Counted from the stretch's first letter, positions 8,230 to 15,905 are shown. The stretch: 32,047 nucleotides of DNA from Leisingera sp. ANG-Vp (GCF_000813725.1 NZ_JWLD01000038.1:753-32799); one strand, 5' to 3'. Notes: generated by a model not told the origin, from the letters alone. Numbers and translations are program-made.

Positions 8230-8922
8230 ATGTTTGCCAAAGACGCCCTGAGTTACGAGCCGCTCCCCCTGCCCGACCGGGCCGGGTATTCCGACGCGCA
8301 GATGCGGGAAAAGGCAGCAGAGTTCCTTGCCCATATGCGGCGGCGGCACACGGTTCGGGATTTCACGGACCAGCCGGTGCCGCGGGAGGTGATCGCCGAT
8401 TGCATCCGGGCCGCCGGAACCGCCCCCTCGGGCGCCAACCATCAGCCCTGGTTCTTTGCAGCGGTCTCGAACCCTGCTTTGAAGGCGCGGGTCCGGGAAG
8501 AAGCCGAAGAAGAAGAGCGCAAATTCTATGCGGGCGGCGCAGGAGATGAGTGGATCAAGGCGCTGGAGCCGATCGGCACCGATGCGGACAAGCCGCATCT
8601 GACCACTGCGCCCTGGCTGATTGTGGTCTTTGCCCAGCGCTGGGGGGAGTTCGAGGATGGCACAAGGTTCAAGAACTACTACGTGCCCGAAAGCGTGAAC
8701 ATCGCCACCGGCGTTTTGCTGACGGCGCTGCATACGGCAGGATTGTGCACCTTGACCCATACGCCGAACCCGATGAAGTTTCTGAATGGCGCACTGGACC
8801 GGCCGGCGTCGGAAAAGCCCACCATGATCATTGCTGTCGGCCATCCGGCGGCAGATGCATCCGTGCCGTCGGTGGCCAAGCTGAAGAAACCGCTGGAGGA
8901 GATCGCCGCATTTGTAGAGTAA
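8230..8922 (+). CDS. nitroreductase-fold flavoprotein, iodotyrosine-deiodinase-like
   Basis: FMN-dependent enzyme of the nitroreductase superfamily, 230 residues. The FMN phosphate region is RRRHTVRDF (37-45), and the flavin-contacting segment is GTAPSGANHQPW (63-74). The later YYVPESVNIATGVLLTALHTAG (written over 150-171), THTPNPMKFLNGALDRP and IIAVGHPA correspond to the IYD subgroup. The active-site lid residues that define iodotyrosine deiodinases, Glu-x3-Tyr-x20-Lys, are present with exact spacing: Glu96, Tyr100 and Lys121. In characterised family members these bind the zwitterion of halotyrosines for reductive dehalogenation. The gene is 15 bp behind argP and may be cotranscribed with it. 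Function on iodo- or bromotyrosine is an inference; another aromatic or flavin-reductase substrate remains possible. ATG 8230 has an AGGA eleven bases upstream. Confidence 0.85.
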   Translation: MFAKDALSYEPLPLPDRAGYSDAQMREKAAEFLAHMRRRHTVRDFTDQPVPREVIADCIRAAGTAPSGANHQPWFFAAVSNPALKARVREEAEEEERKFYAGGAGDEWIKALEPIGTDADKPHLTTAPWLIVVFAQRWGEFEDGTRFKNYYVPESVNIATGVLLTALHTAGLCTLTHTPNPMKFLNGALDRPASEKPTMIIAVGHPAADASVPSVAKLKKPLEEIAAFVE

Positions 8923-8938
8923 CGCGCATCCCCGGGCG

Positions 8939-8983
8939 CCGGAAAATTCGAATTTTCCGGCCAATTTTCTTGCAAGAAAATTG
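8939..8983. repeat. two adjacent perfect 22-bp palindromes
   Basis: Bases 8939-8960 form a perfect palindrome around CCGGAAAATTC/GAATTTTCCGG. One base later, 8962-8983 form a second around CAATTTTCTTG/CAAGAAAATTG. They lie between the stop of the deiodinase-like gene and the start of the ClpP-like gene, both on the plus strand. Neither is followed by a T-run. They resemble the dyad pair at 12682-12730 in layout and AT-rich arms. Confidence 0.8.
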
Positions 8984-9010
8984 CACCGCTTCCGGCGGGC
9001 GGCGCGGCTG

Positions 9011-9853
9011 ATGCCGCAGGCCGGGTCCCTCCGCCGCAGCCTGGCCCTGCAGGTTCTTGCGCCGCGGGCAGCTGTCGTGGCTGCTTGGTTGGCGATCAAC
9101 CAGTGGCTCAAGCTGCCAGTGCCGCTGGCATTTGCTCTGATAGCGGCAGACGGGGGATTTCTGCTGTGGCAGTTCCGCACTTTCCAGCGCAGTGCCGATG
9201 GCCATGTGCGCAGCACCGGGGCAATGGCACCGGTCTGGGGCGGCTATTTGGTGATATTGTTTGCGGGATTTGCCGCAGTCACCCTGTGGTGGGATGCGCT
9301 GCTGATTGCCAAAACCGAAGAACCAACCGGCCTGCCCTATGCCGAACAGCAGCGGCGGGCGCGTGAAGCGCTTTACACCCTGACGGTTTCCCCGGACGGG
9401 CAGATTCTCGTCTTTGAGGGCGAAGTGACCTTTGGCCTGACCAAGCGGCTGACTCGGATTCTGGCAGAGTCTCCCGGGTTGCAGCAGTTTGCGCTCACCA
9501 GCCCTGGCGGGCTGATCGCGGAAGCCCGCGGTGCCGCAAAACTGATCCGGCAGCATGGCCTGGAAACGGAAGCAGCGGGGCTCTGCGCCTCAGCCTGCAC
9601 CCTGATATTTGCCGCAGGCACCCGCCGCCGCCTGGGTCCGGACGGAGCACTCGGATTTCACAGCTATGCGCTGCAATTCGCAACCGGCCTGCCACAGATT
9701 GACCTGCAGCAAGAGCAGGAAAAAGATCGCGCCTTTTTGCTGCGCCAGGGAGTCAGCCCGGAGTTCGCAGCCCGGATTTTTGACGCCGGGCACACGGAAC
9801 TGTGGCGGCCGGAGCGGCAGGAATTGCTGGCGGGCGGGGTTCTCACGGAGTGA
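9011..9853 (+). CDS. membrane-anchored ClpP-fold protease-like protein
   Basis: A 280-residue protein with two predicted membrane spans (about 35-57 and 76-97) and a C-terminal domain with ClpP/crotonase-type features. Residues SPGG (164-167) match the oxyanion loop of ClpP. Ser194 in LCASACTLIF sits where the ClpP nucleophile sits, and His217 in GALGFHSY matches the catalytic His. The last 60 residues (FLLRQGVSPEFAARIF, ELLAGGV) resemble the end of periplasmic ClpP-like proteins of the COG3904 type. The span order suggests the catalytic domain faces the periplasm. Substrate is unknown. ATG 9011 is chosen; a TTG at 8981 lies inside the upstream palindrome and is unlikely. It is followed by a long hairpin at 9858-9893. 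Confidence 0.75.
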   Translation: MPQAGSLRRSLALQVLAPRAAVVAAWLAINQWLKLPVPLAFALIAADGGFLLWQFRTFQRSADGHVRSTGAMAPVWGGYLVILFAGFAAVTLWWDALLIAKTEEPTGLPYAEQQRRAREALYTLTVSPDGQILVFEGEVTFGLTKRLTRILAESPGLQQFALTSPGGLIAEARGAAKLIRQHGLETEAAGLCASACTLIFAAGTRRRLGPDGALGFHSYALQFATGLPQIDLQQEQEKDRAFLLRQGVSPEFAARIFDAGHTELWRPERQELLAGGVLTE

Positions 9854-9857
9854 GAAT

Positions 9858-9893
9858 GCCCTATGCCGCCGGATAGGACCGGCAGCATAGGGC
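9858..9893 (+). terminator. long hairpin after the ClpP-like gene
   Basis: GCCCTATGC (9858-9866) pairs with GCATAGGGC (9885-9893), and after one mismatch the stem continues with GCCGG/CCGGC, four bases after the stop codon. There is no T-run, so it is a factor-dependent or transcript-end-protecting hairpin rather than a canonical intrinsic terminator. Confidence 0.5.
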
Positions 9894-9911
9894 TGGCAAA
9901 CTGGACTGGCT

Positions 9912-9975
9912 GGGGGCGCTGCCCCCTCGGTCTGACGGCCTTACCCCGGAGTATTGCAGGCCGGCATGAAGCCGC
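9912..9975 (+). repeat. intergenic hairpin/GTATT element, copy A
   Basis: GGGGGC-GCT-GCCCCC (9912-9926) is followed by a short spacer, ACCCCGGAGTATT (9943-9955) and GGCCGGCATGAAG. The order and wording match copies at 19303-19362 and 29524-29590. It ends beside the yebC terminator. Confidence 0.6.
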
Positions 9976-9976
9976 G

Positions 9977-10006
9977 AAAAAGAAAAAGCCCGCCGGGGAG
10001 GCGGGC
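9977..10006 (-). terminator. intrinsic terminator of yebC
   Basis: On the minus strand a perfect seven-pair stem, GCCCGCC-TCCCC-GGCGGGC, is followed by TTTTTCTTTTT. It begins 27 bases after the yebC stop and is a textbook Rho-independent terminator. Confidence 0.9.
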
Positions 10007-10033
10007 CTTGGTTTGTGTGATTTGCGGTGCAGA

Positions 10034-10774
10034 TCAGAGCTGCGCCATCACCTCGTCTGAGGCTTCGAAGTTGGTGGTGACGCGCTGCACATCATCGTCG
10101 TCTTCCAGCGCATCCACCAGTTTCATCAGCTTCTGCATGCCTTCCAGGTCCAGCTCGGTGGTGGTGCTCGGTTTCCAGACCAGCTTGGTCGACTCGGATT
10201 CGCCCAGCTCGGCCTCAAGTGCGTTCGACACATCGTTGAGGTCGGTATCGGCGCAATAGATGATGTGGCCGTCTTCGGAGCTTTCCACATCCTCGGCGCC
10301 GGCTTCGATGGCCGCCATCATCACGGTGTCGGCGTCGCCCACGGAGGCCGGGTAGCTCACCTCGCCCTTGCGGTCGAACATGAAGCCAACCGAGCCGGTT
10401 TCACCCAGATTGCCGCCGTTCTTGGAGAAGGTGGAGCGCACGTTGGAAGCGGTGCGGTTCTTGTTGTCGGTCATCGCCTCGACGATGACGGCCACGCCAT
10501 TGGGGCCGTAGCCTTCGTAGCGGATCTCGTCATAGTTTTCTGCGTCGCCGCCAACGGCCTTCTTGATCGCGCGTTCAATCACGTCCTTGGGCACGGATTG
10601 GCTCTTGGCTTCCTTCACCGCCAGACGCAGGCGCGGGTTCTTGTCGGGATCAGGGTCGCCCATCTTGGCGGCCACGGTGATCTCCTTGGCCAGCTTGGAA
10701 AACAGTTTGGACCGCGCCGCGTCCTGACGGCCTTTGCGGTGCTGAATGTTTGCCCATTTTGAATGGCCTGCCAT
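10034..10774 (-). CDS. yebC: YebC/PmpR-family regulatory protein
   Basis: Conserved bacterial protein of 246 residues, first annotated as a DNA-binding regulator; some members have since been shown to act on ribosomes at proline-rich stalls. The N-terminal signature [19 protein letters not shown], the [12 protein letters not shown] segment, and [22 protein letters not shown] are nearly invariant in the family. Domain III closes with DEVMAQL. ATG 10774 has an AAGGA site seven bases upstream, and any longer version would add unconserved residues. It is divergent from the first SLC13 gene (123-bp spacer) and has its own intrinsic terminator. In many alphaproteobacteria yebC lies near ruvC; that is not so here. 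Confidence 0.97.
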   Translation of the reverse strand: MAGHSKWANIQHRKGRQDAARSKLFSKLAKEITVAAKMGDPDPDKNPRLRLAVKEAKSQSVPKDVIERAIKKAVGGDAENYDEIRYEGYGPNGVAVIVEAMTDNKNRTASNVRSTFSKNGGNLGETGSVGFMFDRKGEVSYPASVGDADTVMMAAIEAGAEDVESSEDGHIIYCADTDLNDVSNALEAELGESESTKLVWKPSTTTELDLEGMQKLMKLVDALEDDDDVQRVTTNFEASDEVMAQL

Positions 10775-10897
10775 GGTGCATCCTTGCTGCTGAAATTTCG
10801 AATTTGCGCCCATATAGCCCGCGCCGCCGCCGGCTTTCAAGCGCCCCTGCCCCGCCATCCCCCTTGTTCCGCGGGGTTTCACGGCTAAGCTGGCGGC

Positions 10898-12673
10898 ATG
10901 ACATACGACCAAGCCGTTTTATTTGCGTTATTTGCTGCCGTCTTTGCCCTGCTGCTGTGGGGGCGTTTCCGTTACGATCTGGTGGCCTTTGCCGCGCTGA
11001 TGGCGGGGGTGGTTCTGGGTGTGGTGCCCGCGGGGGAGGCTTTTGCCGGCTTCGGGCACCCGGCGACTTTGGTTGTAGCGCTGGTGCTGATTGTCTCGGC
11101 CGGGCTGGTGCGCTCAGGCGCGGTATTCCTGATCACCCGCACGCTGGTGGACAGTGCCAGGGGCCTTGGGGCGCATATCGCGCTGATGGGCGGGGTTGGC
11201 GCAGTACTGTCTGCCTTCATGAACAACGTGGCAGCGCTGGCGCTGCTGATGCCAGTGGACATTCAAACCGCAAGGAAGGCCGGCCGGGCGCCGGGCCTTA
11301 GCCTGATGCCCCTCTCTTTTGCCACCATCCTGGGCGGCATGGCGACGCTCATCGGCACGCCGCCCAATATCATCATCGCCGCGATCCGCGAAGAGACCCT
11401 GGGCGAGCCCTTCCGGATGTTCGACTTTGCCCCGGTGGGCGGGGCTGCGGCCCTGGCGGGACTGGCATTTGTGGCGCTGATCGGCTGGCGGCTGATCCCG
11501 GCACGGGAAAACGCGGCTGGTGCCTCTGAAGCACAGCTTGCGCCTTATATGGCAGAGCTGACCGTGGGCGAAGGCTCGGATCTGATCGGCAAGCGGCTGG
11601 GAGAACTGGACGAGGAGGCAGAAAAAGCGGATGTGGCAATCCTGGGTCTGATCCGGGATGGCAAACGGCGGTACGGGCGGTCCGCGGCAGCCCTGCTGAA
11701 GGAAGGCGACACGCTGGTGCTGGAAGCCGAGCCTGAAGCCCTGGACGAGTTCCGCAGCGCACTGAAACTGGATTTCGCGGATGCCGCCCGGCAGGAAAAA
11801 CTGACCGCCGCCGGGGACGGGCTGGAACTGGCCGAGGTGGTGGTGCCGGAAACCGCCCGCATCCGCGGCCGCAGCGCCCAGTCCATCGGGCTCGCCTGGC
11901 GGCAAAGCGCAGTGCTGCTTGGGGTGTCGCGCCAGGGCCGCCGGATCACCCGGCACATCCGGCAGACCGAAATCGAGGCCGGCGACATCCTGCTGCTGCT
12001 CTGCCCGCGCGGGCGCAGCGCGGATGTGACGGACTGGCTCGGCTGCCTGCCGCTGGCGGAACGCGGGCTAGCGGTGACGGCAAATGACAAAACCTGGGCG
12101 GCGATCGGACTGTTCGCCGCCGCGGTGCTGGCGGCCTCGGTCGGCCTGCTGTACCTGCCGGTGGCCCTGGGGCTGGTGGCCATCGGCTATGTCCTGCTGA
12201 AGATCCTGCCGGTGGCGGAGATCTATGACCATATTGAATGGCCGGTTGTTGTGCTGCTGGGCTCGATGATCCCGCTGGGCGCGGCGTTGGATGCGTCCGG
12301 CGGCACCGCGCTGATTGCCAATGCTCTGACCGGCCTCACAGCCGGGTTGCCGGCCTGGGCGGTGCTGACCGTGCTGATGGTTGTCACCATGACCTTGTCG
12401 GATGTGCTGAACAACACGGCAACCGCCATTGTAGCTGCCCCAGTCGGCATTCAGATGGCCGAGACGCTCGGCGTCTCTCCGGACCCTTTCCTGATGGCTG
12501 TGGCCGTTGCAGCATCCGCGGCGTTCCTGACCCCCATCGGCCACAAGAACAACACGCTGGTGCTGGGACCCGGCGGCTACCGCTTTGGCGATTACTGGCG
12601 GATGGGCCTGCCGCTGGAAGCACTTGTCATTGCCGTGTCCATCCCGGCCATCCTGGTGTTCTGGCCGCTGTAG
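10898..12673 (+). CDS. SLC13-family permease with central RCK_C domains (first copy)
   Basis: Inner-membrane anion/dicarboxylate-type transporter of 591 residues. The DASS fold appears as two membrane halves: residues 1-195 with the first cation/substrate loop [14 protein letters not shown] (107-119) and IGTPPN (152-157), and residues about 395-591 with the second loop [14 protein letters not shown], then [19 protein letters not shown]. Between them, about 215-385, lie two soluble TrkA-C/RCK_C domains, seen as the [13 protein letters not shown] start and [13 protein letters not shown] end of the first and [11 protein letters not shown] and [12 protein letters not shown] of the second. Such proteins are annotated variously as sulfate, citrate or sodium symporters; the substrate cannot be read from sequence. 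It is divergent from yebC, and a second copy lies 1.2 kb downstream. Confidence 0.88.
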   Translation: MTYDQAVLFALFAAVFALLLWGRFRYDLVAFAALMAGVVLGVVPAGEAFAGFGHPATLVVALVLIVSAGLVRSGAVFLITRTLVDSARGLGAHIALMGGVGAVLSAFMNNVAALALLMPVDIQTARKAGRAPGLSLMPLSFATILGGMATLIGTPPNIIIAAIREETLGEPFRMFDFAPVGGAAALAGLAFVALIGWRLIPARENAAGASEAQLAPYMAELTVGEGSDLIGKRLGELDEEAEKADVAILGLIRDGKRRYGRSAAALLKEGDTLVLEAEPEALDEFRSALKLDFADAARQEKLTAAGDGLELAEVVVPETARIRGRSAQSIGLAWRQSAVLLGVSRQGRRITRHIRQTEIEAGDILLLLCPRGRSADVTDWLGCLPLAERGLAVTANDKTWAAIGLFAAAVLAASVGLLYLPVALGLVAIGYVLLKILPVAEIYDHIEWPVVVLLGSMIPLGAALDASGGTALIANALTGLTAGLPAWAVLTVLMVVTMTLSDVLNNTATAIVAAPVGIQMAETLGVSPDPFLMAVAVAASAAFLTPIGHKNNTLVLGPGGYRFGDYWRMGLPLEALVIAVSIPAILVFWPL

Positions 12674-12681
12674 CGGGCAGC

Positions 12682-12730
12682 CCAAAACTTTTCGGCAAAA
12701 GTTTTGGCAAAATCCTTCACAAGGATTTTG
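12682..12730. repeat. two abutting perfect dyads
   Basis: CCAAAACTTTT-CGGC-AAAAGTTTTGG (12682-12707) is followed with no gap by CAAAATCCTT-CAC-AAGGATTTTG (12708-12730). Stems are eleven and ten pairs without mismatch. They start nine bases after the first SLC13 stop. They could act as a bidirectional terminator or mRNA end, and they share the two-dyad layout of 8939-8983. Confidence 0.8.
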
Positions 12731-12829
12731 ACCGCTGCGGGTCGGCGACAGCGCCGGGAGAGCGGTTGAATTGCGTCCTGCGGCGGGGCGGGCCTTGTCC
12801 TGACCGGCACAACCGCGTACCACGGCGCA

Positions 12830-13642
12830 ATGCGAATTCTGTTTCTTGGCGATGTGATGGGCCGCGCCGGGCGCCGTGCCATTACCGAAACCCTGCCGCG
12901 GCTGCGCGAAGAGTGGCGGCTCGATTTTGTTGTGGTGAACGGTGAAAACGCCTCCAATGGCATGGGGCTGAGCGGCGAGCACGCCAAGCTGATGCTGGAT
13001 GCCGGCGTTGACTGCCTGACGCTGGGCGACCATGCCTTTGACCAGAAGGACATGCTGCAGTTCATCGAGAAGGAGCAGCGCATCATCCGGCCATTGAACT
13101 TTGCCAAGGGTGCGCCGGGCCGCGGTTACCGGCTGTTCCAGGCACCAGGCGGGCGCAAGGTGCTGGTGGTGCAGGTTCTGGGCCAGGTCTTCATGAAGCG
13201 GGCCTTTGATGATCCCTTCGGCGCGGTCGAGGCGGTTTTGAAGTCGCACCCGCGCGGCGGGCTGGCCCAGGCCATCATCGTCGATATGCATTGCGAGGCC
13301 ACCTCGGAGAAGATGGCCATGGGCCACTTCTGCAATGGGCGCGCTTCGCTTGTGGTGGGCACCCATACCCATGTGCCGACGGCCGATGCGCAGATCCTGT
13401 CCGAGGGCACAGGCTATCTGACCGATGCAGGCATGTGCGGCGACTACAACTCAGTCATCGGCATGGACAAGGCGGAGCCCATGCGCCGGTTCCTGACCGG
13501 CATGCCGAAATCCCGCTTTACCCCTGCAAATGGCGAAGCCACCCTGTCTGGCGTGTTTGTTGAGACCGATGACCGCACCGGTGCCGCCAAGCAGATTCGC
13601 ATGGTGCGCAATGGCGGGCTGCTGCAAGAGGCCGCGCCCTGA
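12830..13642 (+). CDS. ymdB: YmdB/TIGR00282-family metallophosphoesterase
   Basis: Cytoplasmic dinuclear-metal phosphodiesterase, 270 residues; the Bacillus member hydrolyses 2',3'- and 3',5'-cyclic nucleotides. Metal ligands are seen at Asp8 (FLGDVMG), Glu39 and Asn40 (VNGENASNG), His154 (VDMHCEATSEK), and His179 and His181 (VGTHTHVPTAD); His68 is in LGDHAFDQK. Position 67 is Asp where the Bacillus enzyme has Asn. The whole length matches the family (about 265). ATG 12830 is the only sensible start. It sits between two SLC13 genes on the same strand, with 156 bp upstream containing the dyad pair and 211 bp downstream. Confidence 0.93.
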   Translation: MRILFLGDVMGRAGRRAITETLPRLREEWRLDFVVVNGENASNGMGLSGEHAKLMLDAGVDCLTLGDHAFDQKDMLQFIEKEQRIIRPLNFAKGAPGRGYRLFQAPGGRKVLVVQVLGQVFMKRAFDDPFGAVEAVLKSHPRGGLAQAIIVDMHCEATSEKMAMGHFCNGRASLVVGTHTHVPTADAQILSEGTGYLTDAGMCGDYNSVIGMDKAEPMRRFLTGMPKSRFTPANGEATLSGVFVETDDRTGAAKQIRMVRNGGLLQEAAP

Positions 13643-13792
13643 GCACGGCCCGGGTTCTCCTGAAGGCGCACAGCGCGGGAGGATTTATCCGCGGAAACGC
13701 TGTTTGTTGTAAAAAGTCCTGAAACCACCCGGCTGCGGGCCGGGCTGCACGGAATTTCTTGCTCAGCTCAATGGTTTCAGGGAGACTGCGCG

Positions 13793-13876
13793 ATGGCGGA
13801 GCGCCTCCGGGCGCTTTGGACCGCCGGAAACAATATGGGCATAGTCACGGTATATGCAGTTCTTCCAATTAGGTGA
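13793..13876 (+). CDS. possible 27-codon leader ORF overlapping the second SLC13 start
   Basis: ATG 13793 follows an AGGGAGA ribosome site seven bases upstream and opens MAERLRALWTAGNNMG, ending at TGA 13874-13876, about twenty bases inside the SLC13 gene. A small hairpin GCGCC/GGCGC lies at 13801-13814 within it. The SLC13 ATG at 13854 has no clear ribosome site of its own, so translation of this leader could govern it. No conserved protein is recognised; it may be chance. Confidence 0.35.
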   Translation: MAERLRALWTAGNNMGIVTVYAVLPIR

Positions 13877-15632
13877 CACCGGCAGCGCGTTCCTGGCGAT
13901 AGCCATTGTCCTGGCCATGTTTGTGGCATTCCTGCGGGAAACCTATCCGACCGAGGTGGTTGCCCTGACCGGCGTGGCTGCAATGCTGGCCACCGGGGTT
14001 CTGCCCTATGACCAGGCGCTGCCGGTGCTGGCCAACCCGGCGCCCTGGACCATTGCGGCAATGTTCATCATCATGGGCGCCCTGGTGCGCACCGGGGCGC
14101 TGGATGCCTTTACCCAGGTTGCCAAGAAGCAGGCCGAGGTGAACCCAAAGCTGGCCATAGCTTTGCTGATGGCCTTTGTTGTGGCCGCGTCCGCCGTTGT
14201 GTCGAACACCCCCGTGGTGGTGGTGATGATCCCGGTCTTCATCCAGATCTCCCGCACCTTGAACCTGTCGGCCTCCAAACTGCTGATCCCGCTCAGCTAT
14301 GCGGCGATCCTGGGCGGCACGCTGACGCTGATCGGCACCTCGACCAACCTGCTGGTCGATGGTGTGGCCCGGGCTCAGGGGCTGGCTGCTTTCAGCATCT
14401 TCGAAGTGACCCCCCTTGGACTGATCCTGGTGGTCTACGGCATGGTGTATCTGCGCTTCATTGCCCCGAAGCTGCTGCCTGACCGCGACAGCATGGCAAT
14501 GCTGCTCAGCGACAAATCCAAGATGAAGTTTTTTACCGAGGCCGTGATCCCGCCGGACAGCAACCTGATCGGCCGCGAAGTGACCGGGGTGCAGCTGTTC
14601 AAACGCCCGGGCGTTCGCTTGATCGACGTGATCCGCGGCGATGCCTCGCTGCGCCGCAACCTCAAAGGGGTGGAACTGCAAGTCGGTGACCGGGTGGTGC
14701 TGCGAACCAAGATGACCGAACTGCTGAGCCTGCAAAGCAACAAGGAGCTGAAGCGGGTGGACCAGGTTTCGGCCGTGGAAACCGAGACGGTTGAAGTGCT
14801 GATCACCCCGGGCTGCCGCATGGTCGGCCGTTCGCTGGGGGCGATGCGCCTGCGCCGCCGCTACGGGGTCTATACGCTGGCGGTGCACCGGCGGAATCAG
14901 AACATCGGCGTGCAGCTGGATGATCTGGTGGTGCGGGTTGGCGATACCCTGCTGCTGGAAGGCGCGCCGGCCGATATCCAGCGCCTGGCGGCGGATATGG
15001 ATCTGGCAGATGTCTCGCAGCCGACCCAGCGTGCCTACCGCCGCAGCCATGCGCCGATTGCCATCGTGTCCCTGTTTGGCATCGTGCTGCTGGCAGCCGC
15101 AGGGATTGCACCGATCCTGATGCTGTCCGTCTTTGCCGTGGCACTGGTCTTTGTGACCCGCTGCATCGACGCCGACGAGGCGTTCTCTTTCATTGATGGC
15201 AGCCTGCTGGCCCTGATCTTTTCCATGCTTGCTATCGGGGCAGCGCTGGAGAGCTCCGGTGCGGTAGAGCTGATCGTCAGCGCCATCGCGCCCTTCCTGT
15301 CGATGCTGCCGCCCTTCCTGCTGGTCTGGGCCGTGTATCTGCTGACCTCGGTACTGACCGAGCTGGTCTCCAACAATGCGGTGGCGGTTGTGGTGACCCC
15401 GATTGCCATAGGGCTGGCGCAGGCGATGGGCGTGGATCCGCGGCCGCTGGTGGTGGCGGTGATGGTGGCGGCCTCGGCCTCCTTTGCCACCCCGATCGGC
15501 TATCAGACCAATATGCTGGTCTATGGTCCGGGCGGCTATAAGTTCAGCGATTTCCTGCGGGTCGGCATTCCGTTGAACCTGAGCGTTGGATTGCTGGCCT
15601 CGCTGCTGATCCCGTTTTTCTGGCCGCTCTGA
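13854..15632 (+). CDS. SLC13-family permease with central RCK_C domains (second copy)
   Basis: A 592-residue paralogue of the permease at 10898, with the same order: a membrane half with VVSNTPVVVVMIPV (116-127) and IGTSTN (160-165), two RCK_C domains (about 205-290, starting DSNLIGREVTGVQLF, and about 305-390, ending GDTLLLEGAPADI), then a second membrane half with SNNAVAVVVTPIA and TPIGYQTNMLVYGPGGYKF. Its loops keep the classic SNT motif, whereas the first copy has MNN, so the two probably differ in substrate. Start ATG 13854 is in the right place for the first helix, but the ribosome site is poor and a leader ORF overlaps it. A ten-pair hairpin follows the gene. Confidence 0.9.
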   Translation: MQFFQLGDTGSAFLAIAIVLAMFVAFLRETYPTEVVALTGVAAMLATGVLPYDQALPVLANPAPWTIAAMFIIMGALVRTGALDAFTQVAKKQAEVNPKLAIALLMAFVVAASAVVSNTPVVVVMIPVFIQISRTLNLSASKLLIPLSYAAILGGTLTLIGTSTNLLVDGVARAQGLAAFSIFEVTPLGLILVVYGMVYLRFIAPKLLPDRDSMAMLLSDKSKMKFFTEAVIPPDSNLIGREVTGVQLFKRPGVRLIDVIRGDASLRRNLKGVELQVGDRVVLRTKMTELLSLQSNKELKRVDQVSAVETETVEVLITPGCRMVGRSLGAMRLRRRYGVYTLAVHRRNQNIGVQLDDLVVRVGDTLLLEGAPADIQRLAADMDLADVSQPTQRAYRRSHAPIAIVSLFGIVLLAAAGIAPILMLSVFAVALVFVTRCIDADEAFSFIDGSLLALIFSMLAIGAALESSGAVELIVSAIAPFLSMLPPFLLVWAVYLLTSVLTELVSNNAVAVVVTPIAIGLAQAMGVDPRPLVVAVMVAASASFATPIGYQTNMLVYGPGGYKFSDFLRVGIPLNLSVGLLASLLIPFFWPL

Positions 15633-15652
15633 CCCGGGTTGCAGCATCTGCA

Positions 15653-15676
15653 CAGACGGCGGGTTTCCGCCGTCTG
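15653..15676 (+). terminator. hairpin downstream of the second SLC13 gene
   Basis: CAGACGGCGG-GTTT-CCGCCGTCTG forms a perfect ten-pair stem twenty bases after the stop. The T-run is missing, but position and stability suggest transcript-end function. Confidence 0.6.
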
Positions 15677-15747
15677 CGCCACCGTTTACGTGAAATTATG
15701 AAAGCCATGCCCAGATGACACAGGGAGCGTGTTCACAGGGGGAAATA

Positions 15748-15879
15748 ATGGATTTCAGAAAGCTGTTTTTGATCGCAGTGCTGGCGGGCTCCACTGCCAT
15801 TGCACTGGTGTCGCAAGCCTGGGCCGGACAACGGGTTTTGCCACTACCGGCCGCAGCAAGCGAAGCAAAACCCTTTTGA
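15748..15879 (+). CDS. 43-residue exported peptide
   Basis: ATG 15748 lies six bases after AGGGGG and opens a short frame ending at TGA 15877. The first 26 residues form a full signal peptide: basic start MDFRK, hydrophobic core LFLIAVLAGSTAIALV, and an AWA cleavage motif. This leaves a 17-residue mature peptide (GQRVLPLPAAASEAKPF) with no cysteine and low charge. The stop codon sits inside the loop of the hairpin at 15865-15890, so the gene and its end signal are fused. No family is recognised. It stands alone between the second SLC13 gene and the convergent cyclo-ligase gene. The ribosome site plus signal peptide make coding likely, but chance cannot be excluded without homologues. Confidence 0.6.
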   Translation: MDFRKLFLIAVLAGSTAIALVSQAWAGQRVLPLPAAASEAKPF

Positions 15880-15890
15880 ACGGGTTTTGC
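15865..15890. terminator. hairpin at the peptide stop, between convergent genes
   Basis: GCAAAACCC (15865-15873) pairs with GGGTTTTGC (15882-15890) around an eight-base loop holding the peptide stop codon. It also lies fifteen bases past the cyclo-ligase stop on the minus strand, so it may end both transcripts. Confidence 0.55.
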
Positions 15891-15905
15891 CTCCAGCCCT
15901 GAAGA

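Noticed and set aside
8939-8983. Possible CRISPR repeat or phage attachment site
   Set aside because: The two palindromes differ in sequence, there are no regular spacers, and no integrase or tRNA gene is adjacent.
8023-9216. Minus-strand frame across the deiodinase-like gene
   Set aside because: Shadow of three plus-strand features and crosses the paired palindromes; no recognisable domain.
12068-13372. Minus-strand 434-codon frame
   Set aside because: Antisense to the first SLC13 gene and ymdB, with His/Gln/Arg-rich composition.
13869-15653. Minus-strand 594-codon frame nearly as long as the second SLC13 gene
   Set aside because: Complete antisense of a gene with clear SLC13 motifs; translation is His/Gln-rich and unlike any protein.
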